Positions 31,763 to 43,426 are shown, numbered from the stretch's first letter. The stretch: 64,000 bases of DNA from Palaemon carinicauda (GCF_036898095.1 NC_090731.1:143531716-143595715), one strand, 5' to 3'. Translations and numbers: made by a program. Notes: generated from the letters alone by a model not told the origin.

Positions 31763-32452
31763 TTATCTACAGAATGACCAAAATAATGGAATAAGGAAGG
31801 CGGCAGCATACGTAAAACGTCTGCCACCTGTAAAGAAGAATGCTCCCTGAGGAGGAGGCTCTGCAGTTTCAGTAGGAAGAACAGCAGGGTGCCCTTGCCC
31901 CTGGGCTTGCCCAACCATTAAGGTGCTACCACTCTTGCTCGAGTGTCCCCTGGAGGAAGCCACTTGAGTTCGATAAGAGTCCCAGGATAGAAAAAGCTGC
32001 CCGGGCCTTCCTCAACTCTGAGGATGACCCCAAAGCCAAAGAATCCCTTATAGGCTTCTTCCTCTAGCCAAACTTTTCCCACAAGCTAACATTGATCACA
32101 AGGGGATGCCTGAGTGCACATATGGTCTCTATACTGCTTATAAAGGTATCCCCAGACATGTTCACATAGTCAGGGCATGATGAAGGAAGTAGTCACACAA
32201 CAAACATGCAAAAAAAGAAAGAAAAAGAATTAGAAAAATCTGCCAAAATGTAACCAATCAGAGAGAGAACGACCGTCCTCTCTACGGCTGAAATCTAAGT
32301 AAGTAGTCAGTGAGTTATTGCCTCCATGATTCCAACAGGTAAACCACCTGTCGGATTTTTACACCTCGTTATAAGTTTTAGCTGCTGTGTTCCAGCTTTG
32401 CCGTTATCTACTCCTATAGTAACGGACGATGGTTTGTATTTGTGTAGGAACA
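31763..32452 (-). mobile_element. DIRS remnant: 5' terminus and Gag start (A/E type)
   Basis: 32330-32452 resembles the right terminus of E (CTCCTATAGTAACGGACGAT, GGTTTGTAT, GTGTAGGAAC). Minus-strand translation from about 32180 gives SLWEKFG*RKKPIRDSLALG, matching EWSPSQWEKFVKRKKKLKKD of E gag, but most Cys residues are lost and stops occur. The low boundary is uncertain; 31763-31963 may be more gag. Confidence 0.6.
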
Positions 32453-33394
32453 AATAAGAACTCAGCTACCAACTCAGTCTTCTGCCATGCATAGAGCAAC
32501 TTAGCATGGGGAAATGCAATAGTTAAGCTGCAGAAGGACTAAAGTAATTCAAGAATTCAAGACTTCACAAGAGGAACTCGATTTTGTAAGGGGCAGAGAA
32601 CATTCAGAACCATTACTGAAAGGAATACTGTGAAATTATGAACCAACTGTCCCGACTTTGGAAGTTAGGTTAGTGTAAGCAACCGGGCAGGCAAGAAAGA
32701 ATTACCACCCCCAAGAGAAGGCTGGCTAGCCCTCTGAGAATAACAAAGAAAGTTAAATAAATTGAAACCTAAAAAAGTTCATTACTAACTTGGTTGGAAA
32801 GCAAGTATTGGCGAATCACATCGTCATCAACTCCTCAAAAACAACTATTCTTTCTATGAAATTTTTCTTAAACTAAAAATAGATAGGAGAAATGAACAGC
32901 AGTTGCTGTTTATGACATAAAAGCTTTACCGCTGCACAGTGTATACTCTCTAGTTCCATAAACACTAACTGGAAGTATATTTCCTCAGAAGAACCGTGAG
33001 ACATCCGACTCCTCACAATGGTTATTCAAACTCGTGCTTTGCTGTGCAGAAATGCTAACCAATTGAGCAGGTAAGTTAAATTTAATGCAATAAACACTTA
33101 CAGTATTACAATCTGGAAGAGGGATGTCCTAATGAAAGAACTGTGATGGAGAAAATGGAATGGGGAATTCTTGGTGTGCTACTTACCGTTACCCATTAGA
33201 TTGTTTTATTACGGTACTTTACTAAGGTACTTTTGCAAGGAAAGAAGACTGGAAAAATTTTGAAAAATTTTAGGGGTAAATGTTGATAAACCGAGCTTCT
33301 GGAGAAGCAATATGAACATCCGGGGAGGTTCATAGAAATATTTTTACCATAATTAGTAACCATTAAATTCTGCAAATAAAAAGTTTTTACGTAC
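32453..33394. other. PMS2 intron 5, proximal part
   Basis: No recognisable gene or repeat. Confidence 0.35.
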
Positions 33395-33534
33395 CGAATT
33401 CCTGTTGAAATTAGACAGTATGAATACAAGACTTGAACCATTTTTGCAAACTCCTTCTTGACATTCCTCTGGAACTCCTTGTGTCGAACAGGTAGAGTTG
33501 AGAACAAATTTTCCAAAGAAACTGTTGTGCCCAC
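33395..33534 (-). CDS. PMS2: PMS2 exon 5
   Basis: 140 bp. Acceptor TGTTTTGATAG, donor ATTCG|GTACGT. Codes [20 protein letters not shown], then [20 protein letters not shown] and LISTGIR (last codon split 2+1 with exon 6). The GTTV..[12 protein letters not shown] block is a hallmark of the MutL/PMS2 family at the end of the ATPase domain. High similarity to PMS2 orthologues. Confidence 0.96.
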
Positions 33535-34872
33535 CTATCAAAACAGAAAATATAAAAGGTGAAAAAAGTTTCAGGGTTAATTTTACGTAAATGACTATAA
33601 GTTGCAAGTTTCATATTTTCTAAAAAGGAAAAAAAGGAATATAGAAAACTCTGGCCTCCAAATATTGCCAGACAAGCTATTTCAAAATGCTTGTACATAC
33701 TATTGTATATAACTTTCAGATAAACAGATCTTTAACCCTTTCACTGAGGAGAATGACTTTACTCCACACCCTATAAGAAATTTCAAGCTTAGCGCCTCTT
33801 GCAGATGACTTATTTGGCTTCTACATACTGCCATCCGTTGGCAATTTCAAGTACTACTTGCTCTCTGACGATTCCTTCACTTTTATCTCGGTTGTTCGCT
33901 GATGTTATTTTTGTTATGAAAAAATTATTAAATATATATTCATATTTTATGATAGCAGTATACGTATATTGTTGAATAAATCAATATTATTCATAGATTT
34001 ATCATAATACAGTATCTTGCTACACAAAGTTCGTGTAGCAAGTTTGTTTACATTAGGATCTGAACAGTTTCCATGACAATTACACAAATATATATGTATT
34101 TCATTGTAAATGAAGTTCAAAATGTGACAAGTAATGGAGTTTCTAGATAATAATCTATATATTTACTTAATTAAATGAATAATAGTAAAATAACAAGTTT
34201 CTTAAACGAAAGTTTTGTTTACATTCATCAGCTGATGCTCAGGCTAACTGTGTTAGCTGCCTATAATTCCCTTTATTTATGGCACATCTTTATTACCAAG
34301 TTGTTAATAATGATAGAATTTGTGAACAAATCCTTGTTTTTCAATAGGGTAAACTTCATATTTAGTAGTAAATTACAATATCATGCTATTGGCAAAATAC
34401 TTCATCTATGATTAAATTAGGATGAATAACCTTGTTTTCTTTTATTGATGCCCCCCAAAAAAGAACATAAAATTCATAGTAATCATGATTTATTAATATT
34501 GTCTTTGTAAAAATACAAAGTAAAACTTTGAACGCCTGTATCTCAAACTATACAGTACTTATTTACCTTCAAATTCAATAGTCTCCCTTAGTTTCAAAGA
34601 TATAGCATTGAAATTTGATCTATAACTTAAAATATATTATAAAATAATGAAATGAAGCCCTTTTTCAAATTTTTGTTTCATATTTTTTTTCTTAATTTTT
34701 TCCCCCGATTTTTTGGGTTTATTTTTTTACCCTAATGAAAAAAACTCATATCTAGCAAAAAAATTACTTTAAAAAATAAACTCTTCATATTATTGGAGGT
34801 CTATATCAGGACTTTATAGAGTAGTAATTCCAGATCTTAGTCATAATTATCAAGGGATGAGATAGAATTTGA
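33535..34872. other. PMS2 intron 4, distal part
   Basis: AT-rich. No convincing ORF, exon or named repeat found. Confidence 0.4.
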
Positions 34873-35080
34873 AAAAATGAAGTTTATATGATAAAATAAG
34901 TTTTATGAATACTTACCTGGCAGTTATATATATATATAGCTATCGTCTCTGTCGTCCGGCAGATATTTCAAAACTCGCGGCAACCGCCGAGTGGTGGTTA
35001 TCTGGCTAGGTGGTTAACAACCCTTACAGGGTGGTACTTGGAATCGTTCCCGTTTTCTGTTCCTCAGATCATCTTTACCC
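34873..35080. repeat. Left inverted terminal repeat of element F
   Basis: Reverse complement of 41325-41504 with few mismatches. On the minus strand it shows CCAGGTAAGTATTC, a perfect 5' splice-site consensus, pointing outward. Confidence 0.95.
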
Positions 35081-35109
35081 GACCTGTCTCCTGAGGGGAG
35101 GTGGGTGGG

Positions 35110-35230
35110 ACTTAAAATATATATATAACTGCCAGGTAAGTATTCATAAAATTTTGTTTTATCATAAAAACTTCATTTTTACGAATAGAACTTACCTGGC
35201 AGTTGTATATATATAGCTGATTCACACATT
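35110..35230. repeat. ICR of element F
   Basis: AACTGCCAGGTAAGTATTCA (complement of the left end) runs into AAACTTCATTTTTACGAATA then GAACTTACCTGGCAG (complement of the right end), joined around an AAAAATGAAG core. Confidence 0.9.
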
Positions 35231-35619
35231 TGGAGGTGGGTGAAAGACAGCCAACATCGTTGGGAAACAACAATAAGTCGTAGGAAAAAACACCTTGATT
35301 CCATACCTGCTACGGTAGCTGACTTCGAAGGTTCCTGCCTCTTGAGTCGCTTTCCCTTAGGAGTGCCAGCCAGGTGGAGACCTGTTATGCTGAAACAACT
35401 CAATCGAGTCTGTCAAACGGGGCGAGACCAACAACGTGACTAGACTTCTGCACTACCTATCCCCCTTTTTATAATCTGCAACCTTACTCAATCTAACCAC
35501 CTAACCTTGCAGAATAGATATCTTACTATCTAGCTAGACTGAGGGCACTGTTCCCGCAAGTCAGAGCCCTCAGACAACCATAAAAACCAAAACCCAATCA
35601 CAGGCATACCATACAAAAG

Positions 35620-36816
35620 TTAAGGTTGAGGGGAGGTAGTAACTCCTTTACCCCATACAGAAGCAGTAGCTACGTATGGGCCCAAAGTGTAACACTTTTC
35701 ATAATCTACTCTTACCTCCCTGAGGTAATGAGAAGCGAACACAGAGTTGCTTCTCCAAAACGTTGCGTCAATTATCTGCTTAACTGACATATTCTTTCGA
35801 TATACCAGTGAAGTTGCAATGGCTCTCACCTCGTGAGCCTTTACTTTTAATAGACTGAAATTCTCCTCCTCACAAAAGAGGTGAGCTTCTCTTATTGTCT
35901 CCCTCAAGAAGAATGATAATGCATTCTTCGAGAGGGGCTTTTGTGGATCCTTTACCGAACACCATAAAGAACTGGATAAACCTCTTACATTCTATGTTCA
36001 AGATAAATATGCCCTGAGGGCTCTAACTGGGCAGAGGAGCCTCTCTTCCTCTTGGCCCACCACATTTGTGAGGTTAGGAACCTCAAACGTCCCTGGCCAG
36101 GGTTTGGATGGGTTCTCATTCTTAAAGAGGAAGTCGATCCTTAACGCACATACTGCTCCATCCTGGTTGAAGCCCACCTGCTTCTCGATAGCGTGAATCT
36201 CGCTGACCCTTTTTGCTGTGGCCAGAGCCATCAGGAAGAGAGTTTTCTTAGTCGCGTCTCTAAGAGTCGCTTGCGAGATGGGTTCGAACTTCCTGCTGCA
36301 TAAGAACTTCAAAACCACATCCAAATTCCAAGCCGGGGGCCTCAATTGAGTCTGCTTAGTTGTTTCAAACGACTTTAAGAGATCCTTCAAGTCTCTATCT
36401 TGCGTCAAATCAATGCCTCTGTGCCTAAAGAAAGCCGAAAGCTTACTCCTGTACCCTTTTATGGGGGATACGGCCAGCTTAGAGTCTTGCCTGAGGAACA
36501 ACAGAAAATCAGCTATCTGGCTCACAGAGGTAGTGGTTGAAGACACTTTGCGCTGCTTACACCATGATCTAAAGGTTTCCCACTTCGATTGGTAGACTCT
36601 CTGTGAAGAGACCCTCCTCGCTCTGGCGATTACTCTTGAAGCTTGTGTAGAAAAGCCTCTCGCTCTGATAAGCTTCTCGATAATCTGAAGGCAGTCAGTT
36701 GTAGAGTGAGGGGGTTTTGATGATACCTCTCGAAGTGGGGCTGTTTGAGAAGCTTTGGACTTGGAGGAAGGCTTCTCAGAAAGTCCACTAACATCTCCAC
36801 CACCTCTGTGAACCAT
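35620..36816 (-). pseudogene. Tyrosine recombinase (ORF3) of element F
   Basis: 35998-36816 encodes SQRVYQSKWETFRSWCKQRK, IADFLLFLRQ, SPIKGYRSKLSAFFRHRGID, then ATAKRVSEIHAIEK (first Arg). 35620-35907 encodes KAHEVRAIATS (HxxR) and FASHYLREV (Tyr), ending GKGVTTSPQP. A break at about 35908-35997 separates the two. The start region overlaps ORF2 in the -1 frame. Confidence 0.87.
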
Positions 36817-37399
36817 TCTCTTGCTGGCCAGAATGGAGCTATCAAGATCATTCTTCCTGCCTCGAGGAGAGCGAATTTCTTAATGACTAGGTTGATAATC
36901 TTAAACGGGGGGAACGCATAGGTGTACATCCCTGTCCAGTCCATCAAGAAGGTGTCTATTGCTATTGCTTCCTTGTCCGGGACTAGGGAGCAGTACTGTA
37001 GTTGGGGATCCTCTTGTCCTGGTTGGAGGCGAAAAGGTCTATTGAAGGCCTCCCCCATAACTTCCACAGCCTCTGGCAAACCTAATGGTTGAGGGTCCAT
37101 TCTGTGGGCAGAACCTGCCCTTTCCTGCTGAGCATGTCTGCTCTTACATTCTTCTGTCCCTGCACGAATCTCGTTAAAAGCTCTACGCCGTTCTCCTTCG
37201 CCCACAGAAGGAGCTCTCTTGCTATTTTGTACAGGGACAAAGAGTGAGTTCCTCCTTGCTTCTTGATGTAAGCCAAGGCCGTGGTGTTGTCTGAATTGAC
37301 CTCTACTATCCTCCCCGAGACGGAGTCTTTGAAGGATTTAAGTCCTAACAGAATGGCCATCAACTCTTTCCTGTTGATGTGCCATTCACTCTGTTCCAC
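36630..37399 (-). pseudogene. RNase H and methyltransferase-like region of element F
   Basis: 37082-37399: WHINRKELMAILLGLKSF, VNSDNTTALAYIKKQGG, FVQGQKNVRADMLSRKG. 36630-37205 (next frame): DTFLMDWTGMYTYAFPPFKI and LIAPFWPAREWFTEVVEMLV. Upstream the RNase H start is readable (VLFSDTLESGWGATLG), followed by an in-frame stop near 37400. One frame change lies between RNase H and the methyltransferase-like part. Confidence 0.8.
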
Positions 37400-37531
37400 T
37401 CCCTAAGAGCCTGAGACCTCCTGGCTTCCCAGTGTTGCTCCCCATCCTGACTCCAAAGTGTCTGAGAACAACACTAGGTCTGGGTTCTTCCTGAACAGAG
37501 AGATTCCTTCCCCTATAATCGACGGATCCAA

Positions 37532-38536
37532 TCACCAACAAAGATGACTCTTGATCTCTGCTGGAATGGGGAAGGAAAAGGAGTCCTCCTGATTATTCCT
37601 GTCCCACAGTCTTGACAGGAAGTGTTGTAGAGGTCTGAGATGCAATCTTTCCAGGGCGACAAACTGCTCGAGCGATGAGAGGGTGCCTAGCAAACTCATC
37701 CAATCACTCGCCGAGCACTTCTGTCTCCCCAGGAATTCCTGCACCTTACCGAGGCACCTGGTCTGCCTTTCTTGGGAGGGAGAAGCGCGAAAACGAACTG
37801 AGTCCAGAACTATCCCCAAATAAAGAATCGTCTGACTCGGTTCAGTCTGGGACTTCTCCTTGCTGATGATGAGACCCAGTTCCTGGGCCATCAAAAAAGT
37901 CTTGTGTAGGTCCTCCAGACACTTTGTCTTCGACCGGGATCTTATCAGCCAGTCGTCCAGGTATAGGGATACTCTTATCCCCTCTTGATGAAGCCATCTC
38001 GCCATGTTTGCCATTACTCTGGTGAAAACTTGAGGGGCCGTGTTGAGGCCGAAAGAAAGGGCCTTGAATTGGAAGCATTTGCCCTGGACTACGAATCTTA
38101 GGAGATTCCTTGAAGTTGGATGGATGGGGATATGAAAGTAAGTGCCCTGTAAGTCCAGAGACACCATCCAGTCCCCTGGACGTACCGCTGCCAGCACCGA
38201 CTGAGTCGTCTCCATGGTAAACTTTGTCTTTTCTACAAAGACGTTCAGTGCACTGACATCTAGAATGGGTCCCCATCCACCCGAGCTCTTGGGCACTAAC
38301 AACAGGCGATTGTAGAACCCAGGGGAAGTTAGTTCCAGATCCGGTTCTATCACTCCCTTTTCCAGCATCTGGTTCACGAGCTTCAGTAGCGACCCTTGTT
38401 TCACCGCATTCGAGTACTGCGCCACTAAAGCTAGAGGTGTTCTTGAAAGCGGAGGCTTCTTCAAGAGGGGGATCTTGTACCCCCTCTCTAATGACCGAGA
38501 GGGACCAGACATCCATCTCTCTTTCCTTCCAGCCAT
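37532..38536 (-). CDS. Reverse transcriptase of element F
   Basis: 334 codons: SGGWGPILDVSALNVFVEK, GDWMVSLDLQGTYFHIPIHP (motif A, with QGTYF where relatives have DAYF or RDAYF), RVSLYLDDWLIRSRS (YLDD), then SLLGTLSSLEQFVALERLHL (thumb). Ends in a stop at 37532 just before RNase H, separating domains normally in one ORF. The D-to-G change in motif A (LDLQG) may itself impair activity. Confidence 0.85.
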   Translation of the reverse strand: MAGRKERWMSGPSRSLERGYKIPLLKKPPLSRTPLALVAQYSNAVKQGSLLKLVNQMLEKGVIEPDLELTSPGFYNRLLLVPKSSGGWGPILDVSALNVFVEKTKFTMETTQSVLAAVRPGDWMVSLDLQGTYFHIPIHPTSRNLLRFVVQGKCFQFKALSFGLNTAPQVFTRVMANMARWLHQEGIRVSLYLDDWLIRSRSKTKCLEDLHKTFLMAQELGLIISKEKSQTEPSQTILYLGIVLDSVRFRASPSQERQTRCLGKVQEFLGRQKCSASDWMSLLGTLSSLEQFVALERLHLRPLQHFLSRLWDRNNQEDSFSFPIPAEIKSHLCW

Positions 38537-38579
38537 GCCAAAAATGTGACAGCCTTGCTCCTACCGCTATCTGGAGGAT

Positions 38580-39563
38580 TTGTGCTTCATTTCCTAGCGC
38601 GGACCCTGAACGACCTTCTGTTCGTTCTACTGCCCGTCTCCTGCCTTCTTCCTCTGAACTCCGTTCTAGTAGGAGCTCTACCCAGAAAGGGCTGCTGAAC
38701 TTTCCTCTCCTCCTTCTTCAAGGATGACGGAATCACAGGTAAGGTCTTCCTTGCGGAGCGCGACAGGAGGTCTTGCGTATCCTTTTGCCCCAGCGAAAGG
38801 GTAATGTCCCTCAGTAGGGACTCAGGAAAAAGATGTTCCGAGAGAGGGGCGTATAAGAGCTCCGCCTTCTGCGCGACCGTAACCGCCCTGGTCGTGAAGG
38901 AAATAATAATGCCCTTTTCTTAAGAACTCTCGCAGAGAACAGGGAAACCAACTCGTTTGCCCTATCTCTAAGAGCTTCATCCATACAGGTCATAATACTG
39001 GTTAGGTCTTCTGTGGCTTATAAGAGTTCTGTTTTCCTGGACAGTGTACCAAGAGCCCAGTCTAAAAAGCTGATCACTTCCAAGGATCGGAAGATGCCCT
39101 TGACGAGGTGGTCTAGCTCTGACATAGACCACATCACCCTCGCAGAGTTCAGGGCATGTCTCCTGGAAGAATCTACAATGCCAGAGAAGTCCCCCTGGGA
39201 GGAGGCAGGTACTCCCAGGCCAAGAGTTTCTCCAGTCTCATACCACATGCCCGCCGTAGATGCAAGTCGAGCTGGTGGAAACGAGAAGGTAGTCTTCACT
39301 GCTTGCCTACGCTCCTTCAGCCAGTCATCGATCCTAGCGAGAGCCTTCCTTGCCGAAATGGACAGTTTCATCTTAATGAAAGTTGACTGCTTCTTTGACT
39401 TTTTCCTGCTGAACTGCAACTGAGGAGAACGAGGGGTAGCAGGTTTAAACTCCTCTCCATACAGCTCAAGGAGGGAGCGAGAGAGAACCTTATAATCAGA
39501 AGCCGCATTAGCACGTTTATCATCGTCCTCCGAATTATCCTCCAAGTCTTGCGTTCCTTCCAA
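38580..39563 (-). CDS. Gag C-terminal region of element F
   Basis: 39018-39563 encodes the conserved Gag block (LSISARKALARIDDWLKERR, GVPASSQGDFSGIVDSSRR, MSELDHLVKGIFRSLEVIS). 38811-38993 continues it (MTCMDEALRDRANELV). A basic Arg-rich tail (FRGRRQETGSRTNRRSFRVR) is readable to about 38585 in another frame. Confidence 0.65.
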
Positions 39564-39589
39564 CTCTGTCTCCCTTTGGACCGAAGGAG

Positions 39590-41110
39590 CTAAGTTGGCG
39601 GTTCCTTTAACATCCCGATTACTTTCAATCCGGCTTGCATAAGGATCACTTCCTTCCAGCTGTTCATCTGCATCTGAGGAGTAAAGCAGATCGCCTGATG
39701 CGTCCTGACATCGGGAAACGCGTGCGTCCTGGCGCTGCGTGCTGGTGACGTCCTGGCGTCGAGCGCTAGAAGCGTCCTTGTGTCGAGAGGAGAATGCGTC
39801 CTCATGCAGAGAGCTGGATGCGTCCTTGCGTCAAGAGCTGAATGCGTCCTGAAGTCGCGAGATGGAAGTGTCCTGGAGAGGCAGGCTGGATGCGTCCTGA
39901 CGTCGCGAGCAGGAGACGGAAGCGTCCTGACGAGCAGGAGACGGAAGCGTCCTGACGAGCAGGAGACGGAAGCGTCCTGACGAGCAGGAGACGGAAGCGT
40001 CCTGACGAGCAGGAGACGGAAGCGTCCTGACGAGCAGGAGACGGAAGCGTCCTGACGAGCAGGAGACGAAAGCGTCCTGACGATGAGAATCGTAAGCGTC
40101 CTGTCGTCGTCTAGCGGAAGGAGGGGAGGGCGGCTAAAAGCCTGAACAAGTGACACCAGTTGTTCTTGCATAACAGTCATGAAAGATTTCACAACCGCTG
40201 CTGGGTCTTGCGATTCCGAAGGCGAAGGCTGCCGAGTCACGCTGGTAGCAGGAGAAGGTTCTCTAGAGTGTTCCCCATCATCTGAAGGAAGAGGAGGTCT
40301 CTCCTTCTTTCCATCGTCCTGCGGAGAAACATCCGATCTAGGTTTAGACCTTTTAGCTGGAGGGGCGATCCAGCCATCGTCGGAAGGAAAAGGTTCGGGC
40401 TACTTGAAAGGGGAGAGCGAGAACGGGTCTGGTCAGCTTGCTGTATCCACCTTCTCTTGGTCAGCCTCGAAGCCTCATACTGCCATCTGCGTCTAGGAGA
40501 GGGGCTCGGGGAAGACACTATCACTTCTGACACGCCTTTTCCGTGGCGGTCATGAGCAGCCTGGGAAATAGCAAGAGGACTGCTCGAGGCAACGGCTGAC
40601 CGAGGATACGTACCTCTCATTCCCTTGCGGCCGTCGACGTACCTTCTCCCTTGGTCCTGGGAGCTTGGTAGAGGTCTAGACCTAGAGGCGTGACAGGTTC
40701 GATCAGTCGCCACCTCCACTCCACTTTCACAAGCACTAATTCTACTTGCACTCTTACCTTTCAAGGCTGCAAGCTGGTCCATAAGAGCCTTCATCTCAAC
40801 CGCCATTCTGGCGTACTGAGGGTCATCCATAGTTACCGTTCCTGTAGAAGGAGCAGGGGCTACTACCTCAGGAGAAGGTTCAACTTCTACAGAAGAATTA
40901 GTAATCAAGGGGTCAAAAGAAATGTCTAGGCTAACCTCACTAGCAGACTTAGATTTAGATTTAGAAGCCCTCCTGACTTTATCTAATTCTAACTTACGCA
41001 CATAGCGTTTCATTTCCAACCATTTCTTTTCGTCCAAAACCTCACATTCTTTGCACCTTTTGTCCAGGGCACACTCAAAACCCCTGCACCCCCAACAAAC
41101 AGTGAGGGTC
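39590..41110 (-). pseudogene. Gag N-terminal and middle region of element F
   Basis: The Cys-rich start is readable at 41110-41000: TVCWGCRGFECALDKRC and KECEVLDEKKWLEMKRYVRK, the same spacing as in A, D and E, although upstream codons hold a stop. 40237-41037 continues with a Ser/Pro-rich stretch and charged repeats. 39590-40240 contains the tandem repeats. Confidence 0.65.
39730..40105. repeat. 25-bp and about 27-bp tandem repeats in gag of element F
   Basis: Seven copies of a 25-bp unit (ACGAGCAGGAGACGGAAGCG then TCCTG) run from 39905 to 40079, with degenerate copies beyond. Flanking 39730-39904 are diverged roughly 27-bp units coding RTHPALDA-like nonapeptides. Because 25 is not a multiple of three, the array is read in three successive frames, yielding a 25-residue repeat (RQDASVSCSSGRF..). 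Confidence 0.93.
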
Positions 41111-41324
41111 CACCAAAAGTTTCGGTAACCTCACCTTCCATTCCTCATTCACACAAACACGAAAATGCAGTTTATCAGATATCGTACTCAAAAAAGTCAA
41201 AAGAATAAATCACAAAACGATTGCCAATCCACAGGTCAGTATACGTCACCAAAAAATAAGTCCAATACAGCGACACAGGGAAAGCGAGCAAAAAATCCGA
41301 TGGCAGACCAACGATGTTGTCATT

Positions 41325-41504
41325 ACAGAGATGATCTGAGAAACAGAAAACAGGAATGATTCCAAGTACCACCCTGTAAGGGTTGTTAACCACCTAACCG
41401 GACAACCACCACTCGGCGGTTGCCGCGAGTTTTGAAAAATCTGCCGGACAACAGAGACTATAGCTATATATATATAACTGCCAGGTAAGTTCTATTCGTA
41501 AAAC
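41325..41504. repeat. Right inverted terminal repeat of element F
   Basis: Partner of 34873-35080. On the plus strand it ends ACTGCCAGGTAAGTTCTATT, another outward 5' splice-site consensus. Confidence 0.95.
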
Positions 41505-41596
41505 ACTAATTTTCAGGATAAATCACCCTGGCTTCGCAAATCAGGAGGTCAGAGGCAAATATCCTATGCAGTTTGGAGATGTCCTAAGTCACCTTA

Positions 41597-42240
41597 TTAA
41601 GTGGTATGAATTTCATTCCTGTCATCAAAAATCAGCATTAGCTGGCCAGCCCCTTTAAAGTATAAGCACTTGAATTGATAAACCTTTGACCCATGGACAA
41701 AATGAAGGTATTTCCTTGAATTGAGATGAACAAGAATGTGAAAATATGCATTTGACAGGTCTATTGAAAACTTTTTTTTTCTATTGCTCCTATAACTGTT
41801 GAAGAAGATTTTATTGGAAATTTTGTGAGAACTAAGCTTGTTGAGGGCTAATAAATCTTGAACTGGTCTCCAACCCCATGTAACTTTGGGGGTTTGTTGT
41901 AAAACACCCAGAGTATGATTTAAGACCTCTTCCATCACAATCTTCAGAAGATTTCCAACTTATAGTTTAAAAATATAAGCCTTTGCTGTATTTGCAAGGT
42001 AACTCAGATAAGGAATATGATTCTTGGCCAAGGAAGGGTTGGAGGATAGAAAAATCCAGTAATCTTCTTTGATTACAGCTTGCACCAACAGATTAGGACA
42101 AAGCCTTTTCCAAACAGGATAAAAGTGGGAAAACCTTCCTCCCACAGGTGCAGTATTGTCGGGGAAAGATTGTCACAGCTTTCTCTGATAAGATCTAGGA
42201 ATCCACTTGGTAACTCTTCCAGATAGTTTACTGATTGGAA
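41597..42240 (-). mobile_element. DIRS remnant: reverse transcriptase fragment
   Basis: Minus frames give WGWRPVQDLLALNKL, SIDLSNAYFHILVHLNSRKY (motif A region) and KVYQFKCLYF. Upstream, FSHFYPVWKRLCPNLLVQAV, then SNPSLAKNHIPYLSYLANTA, corresponds to the segment between Gag and the RT fingers. Old: stops and frameshifts. Lies between element F and PMS2 exon 4. Confidence 0.75.
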
Positions 42241-42367
42241 ACCTGGTGTTCTACTACTATTACGAAATAAATTTATTAGCAAAAAGTCAAATGAGGTTGA
42301 ACAAAAACACACTAAACAATAGATCCATGTTTTCTACAAAGCCTAAAGTAATATGAACAAATCTTAC

Positions 42368-42573
42368 TTGTCTGGACACTGGAGTTTTTGAAGATAGTCT
42401 TCCATTGTGGTCATACACTAGTTTTGTTCCTACATCTTGGCTGGTATGTCTAGTAATAACTGACAAATTACTTAGCGCACAGAGAGAGCTCAAGGCTTCC
42501 CCTCGGAATCCAAAAGTCTTTACTCCAACCAGGTCACCAAAATCTCGTATTTTGGACGTGTGATGCTTTAAAG
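42368..42573 (-). CDS. PMS2: PMS2 exon 4
   Basis: 206 bp. Acceptor TTTTTCCAG, donor AGACAA|GTAAGA. Two leading bases complete the Thr codon of exon 3. Encodes [37 protein letters not shown], then [20 protein letters not shown]. It contains MutL motif III (GFRGEAL), which closes over ATP on nucleotide binding, and the TSKI segment. Intact and clearly orthologous to PMS2. Confidence 0.97.
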
Positions 42574-42864
42574 CTGGAAAAATTGAAAAATATGAAGATA
42601 TAAATCAAATGCTATTTCTGCATCGACAATTCTATATAAATAATATAAGTTTTGACTAAAAAAAAAAAAAAAAATTAAAGCAGTTTTAGTGACTTGCAAA
42701 CCCACCTTTTTAAAATTAGTACTTGAAGGGCATAAAGATATACTTACAGGAAGTCTGCACGGACAACTCTATATAAAAAAGTAACATGCATTTTGGCTAC
42801 AATAAAAGAACTTTTGGTAATTTGTGGATCCACCTTACACCTTTTGAAAATATAAATATAAATT
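42574..42864. other. PMS2 intron 3, distal part
   Basis: AT-rich; nothing recognised. Confidence 0.35.
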
Positions 42865-43115
42865 TTAAAAGTAATTTGTATATTTTCCTAGTGGCACCGG
42901 AATGGGCATTGAATTCGTTCACAAGGTAGTTAACGGACAGGTGGTGCACGAAGACGAGTAGCCCCGCACACCTGCCTGTCAAATACTCTCTACTTTAGAC
43001 CTTCAGCTCAGGACTTAAAGGGGTGGCTGAGGTAGGAAGTTTAACTTTAACAGACTCAAGTTTGTAGAGCTAGGAGAAATAAAAATGTTTAAAATTTGTT
43101 TGGCTCCTACATGTA
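42865..43115. mobile_element. Solo A/E-type DIRS terminus fragment
   Basis: TTTGTATATTTTCCTAGTGG at about 42876 and ATTTGTTTGGCTCCTACATG at about 43095 resemble the two halves of the E left terminus/ICR (TTTGTATTTTTCCTAGGATA; ATTTGTTCCTACACTTGATA) at a similar spacing. No coding part adjoins. Interrupted at 43115 by a pogo-like end. Confidence 0.5.
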
Positions 43116-43210
43116 CAGGTAGTCGTCGACTTATGACCGAGATAGGGACCGAGAAACGAGTCGTATTTCGATCTGGACATTTGTCAAACTCGAAATGTGA
43201 AGTTTCCATA
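43116..43210. mobile_element. pogo/Tigger-like terminal sequence (one end)
   Basis: Preceded by TA (43114-43115). Begins CAGGTAGTCGTCGACTTATG ACCGAGATAGGGACCGAG, with the style of Tigger termini. I could not find the inverted partner, so the element is truncated or its other end has diverged. Confidence 0.5.
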
Positions 43211-43384
43211 GATTTATTATGCTTTATCATGATAATGTAATCATCTTTGTCATATTTTATCAATATTTTCTTCATTTATATTACCATCTCATTTTCTTAG
43301 TTCATAATATATCATATGCTTTACCTATGCATTTATGTACAGTATTCTATTTTTCAATTTAAAAGGCATTCCAACAACCAAGAA

Positions 43385-43388
<4 letters not shown>

Positions 43389-43423
<35 letters not shown>
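43389..43423. repeat. Poly(T) tract
   Basis: About 35 uninterrupted T residues. May mark the tail of a minus-strand retroposed sequence, but no body was identified. Confidence 0.95.

Positions 43424-43426
<3 letters not shown>

Larger units (their letters stand above)
34873..41504 (-). mobile_element. DIRS-type retrotransposon, element F
   Basis: A 6.6-kb copy in PMS2 intron 4, sense to the gene. Inverted termini at 34873-35080 and 41325-41504 (CTCGCGGCAACCGCCGAG; AACCACCTA/TAGGTGGTTAAC), ICR at 35110-35230. A distinct family from B/C/D, with terminus motif ACTGCCAGGTAAGT. Order on the minus strand: gag (about 41100-38580), RT, RNase H, methyltransferase-like, recombinase. Stops and frame changes in every ORF. 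Confidence 0.92.
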
